A stretch of DNA of 64,000 nucleotides from assembly GCF_013167895.1 (NCBI RefSeq), contig NZ_BLWC01000001.1, positions 1,240,001 to 1,304,000 of the forward strand, given 5' to 3'. The translations under genes and the position numbers were made by a program. How positions within the stretch are numbered: the first letter of the stretch is position 1; each line of letters starts with the position of its first letter. The DNA comes from Streptomyces fulvorobeus. Its GTDB lineage: Bacteria > Actinomycetota > Actinomycetes > Streptomycetales > Streptomycetaceae. Shown here piece after piece: positions 9,853-18,088 of the stretch. The notes under the pieces are model-generated. The model had not been told where the DNA came from. It was given only the letters and a program-made list of their open reading frames with translations, and did no database searches.

Positions 9853-11204
9853 GCGTTCCGCGTCTGGTCATCGCCGCTCCGGCGTCCGGCAGCGGCAAGA
9901 CCACCGTCGCCACGGGGCTGATGGCGGCCTTCGCGGGCCGCGGCCTCGCCGTGTCCCCGCACAAGGTGGGCCCGGACTACATCGATCCCGGGTACCACGC
10001 GCTGGCGACCGGCCGCCCGGGCCGCAACCTCGACGCGTACATGTGCGGTCCCGAGCTGATCGCCCCGCTGTTCGCCCATGGGGCGGGCGGCTGCGACCTC
10101 GCGGTGATCGAGGGCGTCATGGGGCTGTACGACGGCGCGTCGGGCCAGGGTGAACTGGCCTCCACCGCCCAGGTGTCGAAGCTGCTGCGGGCACCCGTGG
10201 TGCTCGTGGTGGACGCCTCGTCGCAGTCGCGTTCCGTGGCGGCGCTGGTGCACGGTTTCGCTTCCTGGGACCCGGGGGTGCGGATCGGCGGGGTGATCCT
10301 GAACAAGGTGGCGTCCGACCGGCACGAGGCGTTGCTCCGCGAGGCGCTCGACGAGTCGGGGCTGCCCGTGCTCGGGGTGCTGCGGCGGTCCGCGCAGATG
10401 GCGACGCCGTCCCGGCATCTCGGTCTCGTCCCGGTGGCCGAGCGGGCCACGGACGCCGTCGATGCCGTACGGGCCATGGCCGAGCGGGTCCGGGCCGGCT
10501 GCGATCTGGACGCGCTGCTGGCGCTGGCCCGGACCGCGCCCGCGCTGCCCGAGGAGGTCTGGGAGCCTCAGCGGGGAGCGGACGAGGTCCCCGTGGCGGG
10601 TGAGCGGCCCGTGGTGGCCGTGGCGGGCGGGGCGGCGTTCACGTTCGCGTACGCCGAGCACGCCGAACTGCTCACGGCGGCCGGTGCCGAGGTCGTCGTC
10701 TTCGATCCGCTGCGCGACGAGAAGCTCCCCGCGGGGACCTCGGGGCTCGTCGTGGGAGGCGGCTTCCCCGAGATGTACGCGCCGGAGCTGTCGGCGAACG
10801 AACCGCTGCGCCTGGCGGTGACGGAACTGGCGCGGAGCGGCGCCCCGGTAGCCGCCGAGTGCGCCGGGCTCCTGTACCTGGCGCGCGAGCTGGACGGGCG
10901 GCCGATGTGCGGGGTGCTGGACGCGGAGGCCCGAATGTCGGAGCGGCTGACACTCGGTTACCGGCAGGCGGTGGCGGTGTCCGACAGCGTCCTGGCGGTG
11001 GCGGGGACCCGGATGCGCGGTCACGAGTTCCACCGCACGGTCCTGGAACCCGGCGCGGGGCCCACGCCCGCCTGGGGGATGCACCAGCCGGAGCGGCGCG
11101 TGGAGGGGTTCGTGCAGGGGGGCGTGCACGCGAGCTATCTGCACACCCACTGGGCGGCGTCCCCCGGTGTGGCCGGGCGCTTCGTGGAGAAGTGCCGGGG
11201 ATGA
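9849..11204 (+). CDS. cobB: Cobyrinate a,c-diamide synthase
   Basis: A 451-residue glutamine-dependent amidase that adds the a and c amides to the (hydrogeno)cobyrinic acid ring. The N-terminal P-loop is APASGSGKTTVATGL (about residues 10-24). VGPDYIDPGYH is the typical substrate-binding string. The amidotransferase nucleophile is Cys338 in AAECAGLLYL, with histidines in LHTHWAAS near residue 432. I chose the GTG at 9849, giving MSVPRLV and a four-base overlap with the cobO stop. The frame stays open upstream, but that part is only a shadow of cobO. It is the last gene of the riboswitch-led operon on this strand. Confidence 0.93.
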   Translation: MSVPRLVIAAPASGSGKTTVATGLMAAFAGRGLAVSPHKVGPDYIDPGYHALATGRPGRNLDAYMCGPELIAPLFAHGAGGCDLAVIEGVMGLYDGASGQGELASTAQVSKLLRAPVVLVVDASSQSRSVAALVHGFASWDPGVRIGGVILNKVASDRHEALLREALDESGLPVLGVLRRSAQMATPSRHLGLVPVAERATDAVDAVRAMAERVRAGCDLDALLALARTAPALPEEVWEPQRGADEVPVAGERPVVAVAGGAAFTFAYAEHAELLTAAGAEVVVFDPLRDEKLPAGTSGLVVGGGFPEMYAPELSANEPLRLAVTELARSGAPVAAECAGLLYLARELDGRPMCGVLDAEARMSERLTLGYRQAVAVSDSVLAVAGTRMRGHEFHRTVLEPGAGPTPAWGMHQPERRVEGFVQGGVHASYLHTHWAASPGVAGRFVEKCRG

Positions 11205-11247
11205 GCTGATGGGAGCGGGCGCCTCGGTCCGTCCGGTGGCGCCGCTC

Positions 11248-11970
11248 TCACTCGGCGACGCCCACGACCAGCCAGATGAAGCCCACCCCCGCGACCGTGC
11301 ACAGCAGGGTCGAACGGGCCGGGTGGGTGTGGTGTGCCTCGGGCAGGATCTCGGCGGCGGCGAGGTAGAGCAGGGCGCCGCCGAAGAAGCCGAGATAACA
11401 GCCGAGCAGTTCCTCCGGAAGGGTGAACAGCAGCGTCGTCGCCGCGCCCACGATCGGGGCCAGCGCGTCCGCGAAGAGCATCAGCATCGCCTTGCGGCGG
11501 GCGTTGCCGTAGAGCCTGGTGAGTGTGTACGTGTTGAATCCGTCGGCGAAGTCGTGGGTGATGACGGCGAGGGCGACGGCGGCTCCCATGCCGCCGCCGA
11601 TCTGGAAAGCGGCGCCGAGCGCGATGCCGTCCATCAGGCTGTGGCCCACCATCGCCGCCGCCGCGGTCAGGCCGACCTGCGGCACCCGTCCGTCGCCCGC
11701 CCCGTGTGCCGCCTGGCGTCCGGCGAGCAGCCGCTCCACCAGATGGGCCACCAGGAAACCGCCCACGAAGAGCAGGAGGGCGGCCGGCACACCGAAGACC
11801 TCGCCGCCCGCCGCCTCGACCGCCTCGGGCAGAAGGTCCAGCCCGACCACACCGAGCATCAGCCCGCCCGCGAGGCCGAGCACCAGGTGGCGGCGGTCGG
11901 TGACGCGTTGCGCGACCCAGCCGCCGGCCAGAGTCATCAGGAACGCGCCGAGCGCGACGAACACCGCCAT
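11248..11970 (-). CDS. ZIP family divalent metal transporter
   Basis: A 240-residue integral membrane protein of the ZIP (zinc/iron permease) family, which imports divalent metals. The diagnostic metal-binding helices are present: GHSLMDGIALG near residue 110 and THDFADGFNTYT near 140, plus LGVVGLDLLPEA near the N-terminus. The central loop between helices three and four is short (AGRQAAHGAGDG) and less histidine-rich than in many ZIPs. About eight hydrophobic segments can be drawn. The gene is convergent with the cobalamin operon, so cobalt is an attractive substrate, but that is context only; zinc or iron are equally possible. Confidence 0.88.
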   Translation of the reverse strand: MAVFVALGAFLMTLAGGWVAQRVTDRRHLVLGLAGGLMLGVVGLDLLPEAVEAAGGEVFGVPAALLLFVGGFLVAHLVERLLAGRQAAHGAGDGRVPQVGLTAAAAMVGHSLMDGIALGAAFQIGGGMGAAVALAVITHDFADGFNTYTLTRLYGNARRKAMLMLFADALAPIVGAATTLLFTLPEELLGCYLGFFGGALLYLAAAEILPEAHHTHPARSTLLCTVAGVGFIWLVVGVAE

Positions 11971-12080
11971 GCCCCCTTGCTAGCCGATCGGCGCCCCCGC
12001 GCGCATCTCAGGGCGCCCTCACCCGGGGCGGTTCCCGTGACCGGTGACGGGGGCGTCCGCGTACCGGAGGACTCCGCACC

Positions 12081-12623
12081 GTGACCTCCCCCGCCTCCCT
12101 CGTCGTGGGCGTCGGAGCCCGCAGGGGGGCTCCGGCCGACGAGGTGCTTGAGCTGATCGCCGCCACCCTGCGGACGGCCGGGCTGGACGCGGCGGAGGTC
12201 GTGGAGCTGGCCACCGTCGACTCGAAGGCGGACGAGCCCGGCATCGTGGGCGCGGCGGCCGGGCTCGGGGTGCCGGTGCGCGCCCACCGGGCGCGGGAAC
12301 TGGCCCGGGTGCGGGTCCCGCACCCCTCCGGCACGGTCCGCGACGCGACGGGCACACCGTCGGTCGCCGAGGCCGCCGCGCTGATCGGTGGCGGCGAACT
12401 GCTGGTCCCCAAACGGAAGTCGGCACCCGGGGCCGGAGGCATCTCATCGGTGACCTGCGCGGTGGTCCGGCGGCCCGTCGCCGAATCGATGTCGGCCCCA
12501 CCGGTGACGTACGGGCCGGAGCCGTTCACCATGGCTGCCATGAACCCCCCACGAAGGACCTCGACGTCAGCGGGCCCGACCTGCGCCACCACGGTGACGC
12601 GGAGGTACGCGGCCACGATCTGA
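12081..12623 (+). CDS. CobE/CbiG-C-like cobalamin biosynthesis protein, probably frameshifted into cobC
   Basis: The first 130-150 residues match the CobE/CbiG C-terminal family: VVGVGARRGAPADEV, LATVDSKADEPG, GTPSVAEAAALI and VPKRKSAPGAGG are its conserved strings. The family acts in corrin ring synthesis (opening of the precorrin lactone in the CbiG case). After about residue 153 (MNPP) the translation turns to Arg/Thr/Ser-rich sequence, while the neighbouring frame continues as good CobC protein. The switch falls on a run of six C at 12545-12550. One more C would fuse this frame directly to cobC and give a single protein of about 513 residues, so the annotated C-terminus is likely an artefact or a frameshift. 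Confidence 0.8.
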   Translation: MTSPASLVVGVGARRGAPADEVLELIAATLRTAGLDAAEVVELATVDSKADEPGIVGAAAGLGVPVRAHRARELARVRVPHPSGTVRDATGTPSVAEAAALIGGGELLVPKRKSAPGAGGISSVTCAVVRRPVAESMSAPPVTYGPEPFTMAAMNPPRRTSTSAGPTCATTVTRRYAATI

Positions 12624-13621
12624 CCGACCTCGCAGTCAACGTACGCACCGGCACTCCCCCCGCCTGGCTGCGGGAGCGCATCGCCCTCTCCCTCGGGTCA
12701 CTGGCCGCCTATCCGGACGGCCGGCCCGCGCGGGCCGCCGTCGCCGCGCGGCACGGCGTGCCGGTGGAGCGGGTACTCCTGACGGCGGGTGCGGCGGAGG
12801 CGTTCGTGCTGATCGCCCGCGCGCTGCCCGCCCGGCGGCCGGTGGTCGTGCACCCGCAGTTCACCGAGCCGGAGGCCGCGCTGCGGGCGGCCGGGCACGA
12901 GGTGGGGCGGGTGCTGCTGCGCCCCGCTGACGGTTTCCAGCTCGATCCGGCGATGGTGCCCGAGGACGCCGATCTGGTGGTGATCGGCAATCCGACCAAC
13001 CCGACGTCGGTGCTCCACCCGGCGGGTGTCGTGGAGAAGCTGGCCCGCCCCGGCCGGACGCTGGTCGTGGACGAGGCGTTCATGGACGCGGTGCCGGGTG
13101 AGCGGGAGGCACTCTGCGGGCGCACGGACGTCCCCGGGCTCGTCGTCCTGCGCAGTCTCACCAAGACCTGGGGGCTCGCCGGACTGCGGATCGGATACGT
13201 GCTGGCCGACCCGGCGACGATCGCCGTCCTCCAGGAGGCGCAGCCGCTGTGGCCGGTCTCCTCCCCCGCGCTGGCGGCGGCCGAGGCGTGCATGGAGCCG
13301 AGGGCGCTGGCCGAGGCGGCGGGGGCGGCCGAACGGATCGCGGTGGACCGGGCCCATCTGCTGGCCGGTCTCGCGGAGTTCGGGGAGATACGGGTGGTGG
13401 AGCCGGCCCAGGGTCCGTTCGTCCTGCTGCGGGTCGAGCGGGCGGCGGAGATCCGGGAGCGGCTGCGGTCCCTGGGGTTCGCGGCGCGGCGCGGTGACAC
13501 CTTCCCCGGACTCGGGCCGCAGTGGCTGCGGCTGGCCGTACGGGACCGGGTGACGACCAACCGCTTCCTCCAGGCGTTCGACCAGGCGCTCCAGGCGCTG
13601 CCCAGGAGACCCGGCGGCTGA
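12540..13621 (+). CDS. cobC: Threonine-phosphate decarboxylase-like PLP enzyme CobC (5' end frameshifted)
   Basis: A fold-type I PLP enzyme resembling L-threonine-O-3-phosphate decarboxylase, which makes the aminopropanol phosphate used by CobD. Visible motifs are VIGNPTNPT, VDEAFMDAVPGE and SLTKTWGLAGLRIGY with the PLP lysine. The first start in this frame is GTG 12758, but typical N-terminal sequence (DLRHHGDAEV, LAVNVRTGTPPAWLRERI, YPDGRPARAAVAARHG) lies upstream in the same frame from about 12551. It has no start of its own and connects to the CobE-like frame through the C6 run at 12545-12550. I therefore place the gene start at the junction. Either the genome encodes a CobE-CobC fusion or the start codon was lost to an indel. 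Confidence 0.8.
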
Positions 13622-13630
13622 GTGCCCCGT

Positions 13631-13668
13631 GCCGGACGGGCCGGCTGTCCTTGCCGGGCCCGTCCGGC
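13631..13668. terminator. Bidirectional stem-loop between cobC and the LAETG gene
   Basis: Perfect 11-base inverted repeat GCCGGACGGGC (13631-13641) / GCCCGTCCGGC (13658-13668) with a 16-base loop. It lies between the convergent cobC and LAETG-protein genes, where a shared terminator is expected. There is no U-tract, as is usual in Streptomyces. Confidence 0.65.
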
Positions 13669-13677
13669 AGGCGCTCG

Positions 13678-14574
13678 TCAGCCCTGGGAGCGCCTGCGGG
13701 CCACCACGGTGGCTGCCGCGCCCGCTGCCAGCAGCAGCACCGAGCCGCCCGCGAGGTAGGGGGTCGTGGAACTGCCGCCGGTCTCCGCGAGGTTCGGCTC
13801 CTCGGCGACGGGGGCGGGGCTGGTCCCGGTCTGCGGCTTCACTTCGCCGCCGGGCTTCCGCGGCGCCTTCGGGGTCTCGCAGGTGGCCTCCACCAGGGTC
13901 ACCTGGCCGTTCACCTCGGCGACGCCGAGTTCCAGCGGGTCGACCGACACCCTGAGCTGGAGAGCGACGGCCGCTGCGGTGCGCGAGGTGGTCCCCGTCC
14001 TCGACAGGTCGAGGGTCACCTCGCCGACGCCCGGCGCCTGCACGCGGGTGGTACCGCCCGCGGTGAGCGTGACCTCCTTGCCGAGGACCGAGACGTGCCC
14101 GAGCACGTTCGACTCCGCGACCGGCTTGCGGCCGGCCTGGCAGACGGCACTGGAGGTGACCTTCTCCACCTCGATGAGCGGGACGAGCGGCAGGCCCGGC
14201 ACATGGACGGTGGCCTTCGCGAGGTGGGAGCGGCCCTCGGCCCCGCGCTCGTCCACGGTCGCCTCGGCGGTGGCCACGTCGGCCTTCAGCACGCTGAAGG
14301 GGTTCCCTCCGTGCACACCGTCGAGCTGGGCGCTGAGCGCGGTCTTCCCGGCGCTCGCGGGGGCCCGCACCTCGTTGAGCGTGGTCCTCAGCGGAACGTT
14401 GACCGTCTTGTTCGCGAGTGAGACGTCGAGCGCGGTGCGCAGTACGACCGCGCTCGCCTTTCCGTCGCCGGTGACCGTGGTCGCGGTGGCGGCCTGCGCG
14501 GGGACGGCGGCAAGCAGCGCGACAGGGGCGGCGACGGCCGCCAGGGCGGCGAGGCGGAAGGTGTTGCTGTTCAA
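13678..14574 (-). CDS. SCO1860-type LAETG sortase-anchored surface protein
   Basis: A secreted protein that ends in a sortase class E signal: LAETGG, then a hydrophobic helix (YLAGGSVLLLAAGAAATVV) and the tail ARRRSQG. The N-terminus is a signal peptide, LAALAAVAAPVALLAAVPAQA. The body (about 200 residues) is Thr/Val-rich beta-type sequence with an isolated Cys pair, and a Pro-rich wall-spanning segment precedes the anchor. The best start is TTG at 14574, which puts GTGGGGG ten bases upstream and gives about 298 residues. A longer frame from 14631 would add an implausible Arg-rich leader. Its conserved position beside cobalamin genes is known for this family, but its function is not. Confidence 0.85.
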   Translation of the reverse strand: MNSNTFRLAALAAVAAPVALLAAVPAQAATATTVTGDGKASAVVLRTALDVSLANKTVNVPLRTTLNEVRAPASAGKTALSAQLDGVHGGNPFSVLKADVATAEATVDERGAEGRSHLAKATVHVPGLPLVPLIEVEKVTSSAVCQAGRKPVAESNVLGHVSVLGKEVTLTAGGTTRVQAPGVGEVTLDLSRTGTTSRTAAAVALQLRVSVDPLELGVAEVNGQVTLVEATCETPKAPRKPGGEVKPQTGTSPAPVAEEPNLAETGGSSTTPYLAGGSVLLLAAGAAATVVARRRSQG

Positions 14575-14897
14575 GATGGTGGAACCCCCACAAGAGACAT
14601 GGAGCCGTCTGCGCCGCCCAACGGGGGACATCGCGGGCGCCGACGGCCTCGACTCCGTGAATCCTTACGCACGGAGGGTGAACTGTCGGACACCTGGCGT
14701 CAGTTCACCCCAAAGGGGGGTTTCCGTGCGGATATTCGATTCTTCCGGCACGTGCGTTCCCTGGAGTCACCCGTTTCACGGGGGACCGGGGCGCGGCGGT
14801 TGACGGACCCGGGGTGCGCGCGGGAGTTCTCCCACCGCACGGGCCCGCCCAGAACACCGGCTGTCAACACGGCGCCGCACCCGGGCCGATCATCGGG

Positions 14898-15998
14898 TCA
14901 GCCGATCACACGGCCGTTCAGCACGATCCTTCGGGGCGCCGCAAGCACCCGTACATCCGCGCGCGGGTCCTCGTCGTACACCACGAGGTCGGCGGGGGCA
15001 CCCTCCTCCAGGGCCGGCCGGCCGAGCCACCGCCGCGCGCCCCAGGCCGTGGCCGAGAGGGCTTCGAGGGGCGGGATGCCCGCCTTGACCAGTTCGGCGA
15101 CCTCCGCCGCGACCAGACCGTGGGCCAGCGAGCCGCCCGCGTCGGTGCCGACGAAGACCGGGACGCCCGCGTCGTACGCGGCGCGCACCGTGTCGTAGCG
15201 GCGCTCGTACAGCCGGCGCATATGGGCCGACCAGCGGGGGAACTTCGCCTCACCGCCCGCCGCCAGGGCCGGGAACGTGGCGATGTTGACCAGGGTCGGC
15301 ACGATCGCCACGCCGCGCTCGGCGAAGAGCGGGACGGTGTCCTCGGTCAGTCCCGTCGCGTGCTCGACGCAGTCGATCCCGGCCTCCACGAGATCGCGCA
15401 GCGCCGCCTCGGCGAAGCAGTGGGCGGTGACGCGGGCTCCCAGCCGGTGGGCCTCGGCGATGGCCGCCTCGACCTCGCCGCGCGGCCAGCACGCCGTCAG
15501 GTCCCCGGCCTCGCGGTCGATCCAGTCGCCCACCAGCTTCACCCAGCCGTCGCCGCGCCGCGCCTCCCGCGCGACGAAGGCGACGAGGTCGCCCGGCTCG
15601 ATCTCGTGGGCGTAGTCACGGATGTAGCGGCGGGTCCTGGCGATGTGGCGGCCTGCCCGGATGATCTTCGGCAGCTCCTCGCGGTCGTCCATCCACCGGG
15701 TGTCGGAAGGCGATCCGGCGTCCCGGATGAGCAGGGTGCCGGCCGCACGGTCGGCGAGGGCCTGCCGCTCGGCGGTCGCCGCGTCGACGGGGCCGTGGCG
15801 GTCGAGGCCGACGTGGCAGTGCGCGTCCACCAGGCCCGGCAGCGCCCAGCCGGTGACGGTCACCGCGTCGTCCGCGCCGGGCGGCCGCTCGTAGGAGATC
15901 CTGCCGCCGACGGCCCACAGTCCGTCCCGCACCTCGTCCGGGCCGACGAGCACCCGCCCCTTCACCCGCAGGACCCGCGGCTTCTCGTGATCACTCAT
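14898..15998 (-). CDS. Amidohydrolase family protein (imidazolonepropionase-like)
   Basis: A metal-dependent amidohydrolase of about 366 residues. The N-terminal metal motif is VDAHCHVG, further ligands are in VTAHCFAEAA and CVEHATG, and the C-terminal Asp is in FVGTDAGGSLAHG. The order H-x-H, H, H, D is that of the amidohydrolase superfamily. The N- and C-terminal strands (LRVKGRVLVGPDEV and ADLVVYDEDPRADVRVL) form the usual beta-sandwich. I chose ATG 15998 (MSDHEKPRV) over the longer frame from 16049, whose extra residues look like leader sequence. The substrate is unknown; arylalkyl or cyclic amides are typical. It is divergent to the aminotransferase at 16103. Confidence 0.87.
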   Translation of the reverse strand: MSDHEKPRVLRVKGRVLVGPDEVRDGLWAVGGRISYERPPGADDAVTVTGWALPGLVDAHCHVGLDRHGPVDAATAERQALADRAAGTLLIRDAGSPSDTRWMDDREELPKIIRAGRHIARTRRYIRDYAHEIEPGDLVAFVAREARRGDGWVKLVGDWIDREAGDLTACWPRGEVEAAIAEAHRLGARVTAHCFAEAALRDLVEAGIDCVEHATGLTEDTVPLFAERGVAIVPTLVNIATFPALAAGGEAKFPRWSAHMRRLYERRYDTVRAAYDAGVPVFVGTDAGGSLAHGLVAAEVAELVKAGIPPLEALSATAWGARRWLGRPALEEGAPADLVVYDEDPRADVRVLAAPRRIVLNGRVIG

Positions 15999-16102
15999 AG
16001 GCGGCACTGTACGAGGCCCTCGGTACCCTCGACCCTGCACTGTTCGCACCTGGTCGGGCCGACCGCGCGCGAACCCCTGACCGATCCGAAGAGAGCACCA
16101 CC

Positions 16103-17209
16103 GTGACGCACCCCTTCCTCGACCTCGCCCCTCTCAGCGCCGCGCACTTCGCGGCCGTCGAGCGGCGGGTGGCCGGCCTCCTCGCCACGGAGGCGGACGT
16201 CGTGATCATGCAGGGCGAGGCGCTGCTGCCCCTCGAAGGCTGTGTCCGGGGCGGCGCCCGGCCCGGTTCGACCGCGCTGAACATCGTCACCGGTCCCTAC
16301 GGACAGACCTTCGGCAACTGGCTGCGGGACTGCGGGGCCGAGGTCGTCGACCTCGCGGTGCCGTTCCACACGGCGGTCACGGCGGACCAGGTGGCGGAGG
16401 CACTGGCCGCGCACCCCGGGACCGACTTCGTCTCGCTGGTCCACGCCGAGGCGGCGACCGGCAACACCAATCCGGTGGCGGCGATCGGTGAGGTGGTACG
16501 GGCGCACGGCGCGCTGTTCATGCTGGACGCCGTCGCCTCGGTGGGCGCCGAGCCTCTGCTGCCCGACGCCTGGGGCGTCGACCTCTGCGTGATCGGCGCG
16601 CAGAAGGCGATGGGCGGCCCCGCCGGAGTGTCGGCGGTGTCGGTGAGCGAGCGCGCCTGGGAGCGCCTCGCCGCCAACCCCCGGGCTCCCCGGCGCTCCT
16701 ACCTCTCCCTCCTGGACTGGAAGGAGCGCTGGATCGACGCCGGCCGCACCGTCCTGCCGCACGCGCCCGCGCAGCTGGAGATGCTGGCGCTCGAAGCCTG
16801 CGTGGAGCGGATCGAGCGCGAGGGTCTGGCAGCGGTGACCGCCCGCCACGCCTCGGCGGCGGCGGCGACCCGGGCGGGTGTCCTGGCCCTCGGCGGGGGC
16901 TTCGGTCCGTACGTGGAGGATGCCCGGGACGCGGCGCCGGTCGCCACGACCCTGCGGGCCCCGGCGGGTGTCGACGCCGCCTCGCTGGTCGCGCGGGCGC
17001 TCTCGGCCGACCCGTCACTGCCGCTGGTCGCGGGGGGCGGGGCGCTGGCCGGGGAGATGATCCGGGTCAACCACTACGGTGCGGACGCGACGCGGGGCGC
17101 GGTGCTGTCCTCGCTCACCGCTCTGGGGTCGGCGCTGGCCGAACACGGCCGGCAGGTCGATGTCGAGGCTGCCCGCAGCGCCGTTTCGGAAACCTGGCCC
17201 AGTGAATAG
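16103..17209 (+). CDS. Class V aminotransferase (alanine-glyoxylate type)
   Basis: A 368-residue PLP-dependent aminotransferase of the alanine-glyoxylate/serine-pyruvate group. The PLP lysine is in VIGAQKAMGGPAGVS. Upstream motifs are VHAEAATGNTNP (substrate loop) and MLDAVASVGAEPL (the Asp that holds the pyridine nitrogen). C-terminal RVNHYG is also typical. The leader GAAGAGAGCACCACC supplies a ribosome site. It is followed by a strong intrinsic terminator and is a single-gene transcript divergent from the amidohydrolase. The amino donor and acceptor cannot be told from sequence. Confidence 0.88.
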   Translation: MTHPFLDLAPLSAAHFAAVERRVAGLLATEADVVIMQGEALLPLEGCVRGGARPGSTALNIVTGPYGQTFGNWLRDCGAEVVDLAVPFHTAVTADQVAEALAAHPGTDFVSLVHAEAATGNTNPVAAIGEVVRAHGALFMLDAVASVGAEPLLPDAWGVDLCVIGAQKAMGGPAGVSAVSVSERAWERLAANPRAPRRSYLSLLDWKERWIDAGRTVLPHAPAQLEMLALEACVERIEREGLAAVTARHASAAAATRAGVLALGGGFGPYVEDARDAAPVATTLRAPAGVDAASLVARALSADPSLPLVAGGGALAGEMIRVNHYGADATRGAVLSSLTALGSALAEHGRQVDVEAARSAVSETWPSE

Positions 17210-17226
17210 ACCAGAGAATTAACCAA

Positions 17227-17269
17227 TGCGGGAAGCTGCTTTGAAGAAAGCAGCTTCCCGCATTCTTTT
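17227..17269 (+). terminator. Strong intrinsic terminator
   Basis: Perfect 16-base stem TGCGGGAAGCTGCTTT (17227-17242), tetraloop GAAG, AAAGCAGCTTCCCGCA (17247-17262), followed by TTCTTTT. It ends the aminotransferase transcript and isolates it from the ectoine operon. Confidence 0.95.
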
Positions 17270-17397
17270 GCCCGCCGCACCTGACCCTAAACGTGAGAGC
17301 TTCCACAAGATCCATCTACGCGTTTCGGGCACATCCCCGGTGGGTCAATAGCCTGTGACCGACTCCACATTCCCGGCGTTATGCCGGATAAATACAG

Positions 17398-17426
17398 GAC
17401 AAACAGTGACGATTCCCCTGTCTGTC
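17398..17426. promoter_or_regulatory. Inverted repeat in the ectoine operon leader
   Basis: GACAAACAG (17398-17406) and CTGTCTGTC (17418-17426) form an inverted repeat with one mismatch and an 11-base spacer, about 100 bases before ectA. The surrounding leader (17340-17523) is markedly AT-richer than the rest of the window. An operator role is inferred; the regulator is unknown. Confidence 0.4.
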
Positions 17427-17523
17427 GCATGGGGCACGCGCCCGCGCGATAACACAAGGATTCCGTTCACCCAACCCCTTCCCTCGATGCAATTTAGTTT
17501 TTTGCTGGGTAAATTCGATTCCC

Positions 17524-18054
17524 ATGACCGCCGCACCAGCAGATTGTGCAACTACCCGAAGCGAATTCCTCAGCATCGACACCCCACGAGTGGAGGACGG
17601 AGCCGCGATCTGGCGCATCGCCCGCGACTCCGAGGTCCTGGACCTCAACTCCTCGTACAGCTACCTGCTGTGGTGCCGTGACTTCGCGTCGACCTCCGTG
17701 GTCGCCCGCGACGAGAACGGCGACGTGATCGCCTTCGTGACGGGCTACCTACGCCCCGACCGCCCGCAGACGCTCGTCGTCTGGCAGGTGGCCGTCGACC
17801 AGGCGCACCGCGGGAAGGGGCTCGCCGCCACCCTGCTGGACGCGCTGACCACGCGGGTCACCGCCGACCAGGGACTGGTCGGCGTGGAGACCACCGTCAC
17901 CCCGGACAACACCGCGTCCGACCGGCTGTTCACCTCGTACGCGCTCCGGCACGACGTGGCCCTGGAGCGCGAGGTGCTCTTCGACAGCGGGTTGTTCCCC
18001 GAGGAGGCGCACCTGCCGGAAGTGCTCTACCGCATCGGCCCGTTCCACGCCTGA
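17524..18054 (+). CDS. ectA: L-2,4-diaminobutyrate acetyltransferase EctA
   Basis: A 176-residue GNAT enzyme that acetylates the gamma amino group of L-2,4-diaminobutyrate, the second step of ectoine synthesis. The family string LDLNSSYSYLLWCRDF (about residues 40-55) forms the substrate pocket and VDQAHRGKGLAATLLDAL is the acetyl-CoA loop. Length matches the family (160-190). It is the first gene of ectABCD, preceded by a long AT-rich leader suited to osmotic or temperature control, and followed 34 bases later by ectB. The leader before the ATG (AAATTCGATTCCC) has no strong Shine-Dalgarno sequence. Confidence 0.95.
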   Translation: MTAAPADCATTRSEFLSIDTPRVEDGAAIWRIARDSEVLDLNSSYSYLLWCRDFASTSVVARDENGDVIAFVTGYLRPDRPQTLVVWQVAVDQAHRGKGLAATLLDALTTRVTADQGLVGVETTVTPDNTASDRLFTSYALRHDVALEREVLFDSGLFPEEAHLPEVLYRIGPFHA

Positions 18055-18088
18055 GCACCCCACCCCCCTCACCCGCAGGAGATCCGCT

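Noticed and set aside
17456..17480. Single GTTCACC unit before ectA as a PHO box
   Set aside because: Only one unit is present; a PhoP site needs at least two at 11-base spacing.
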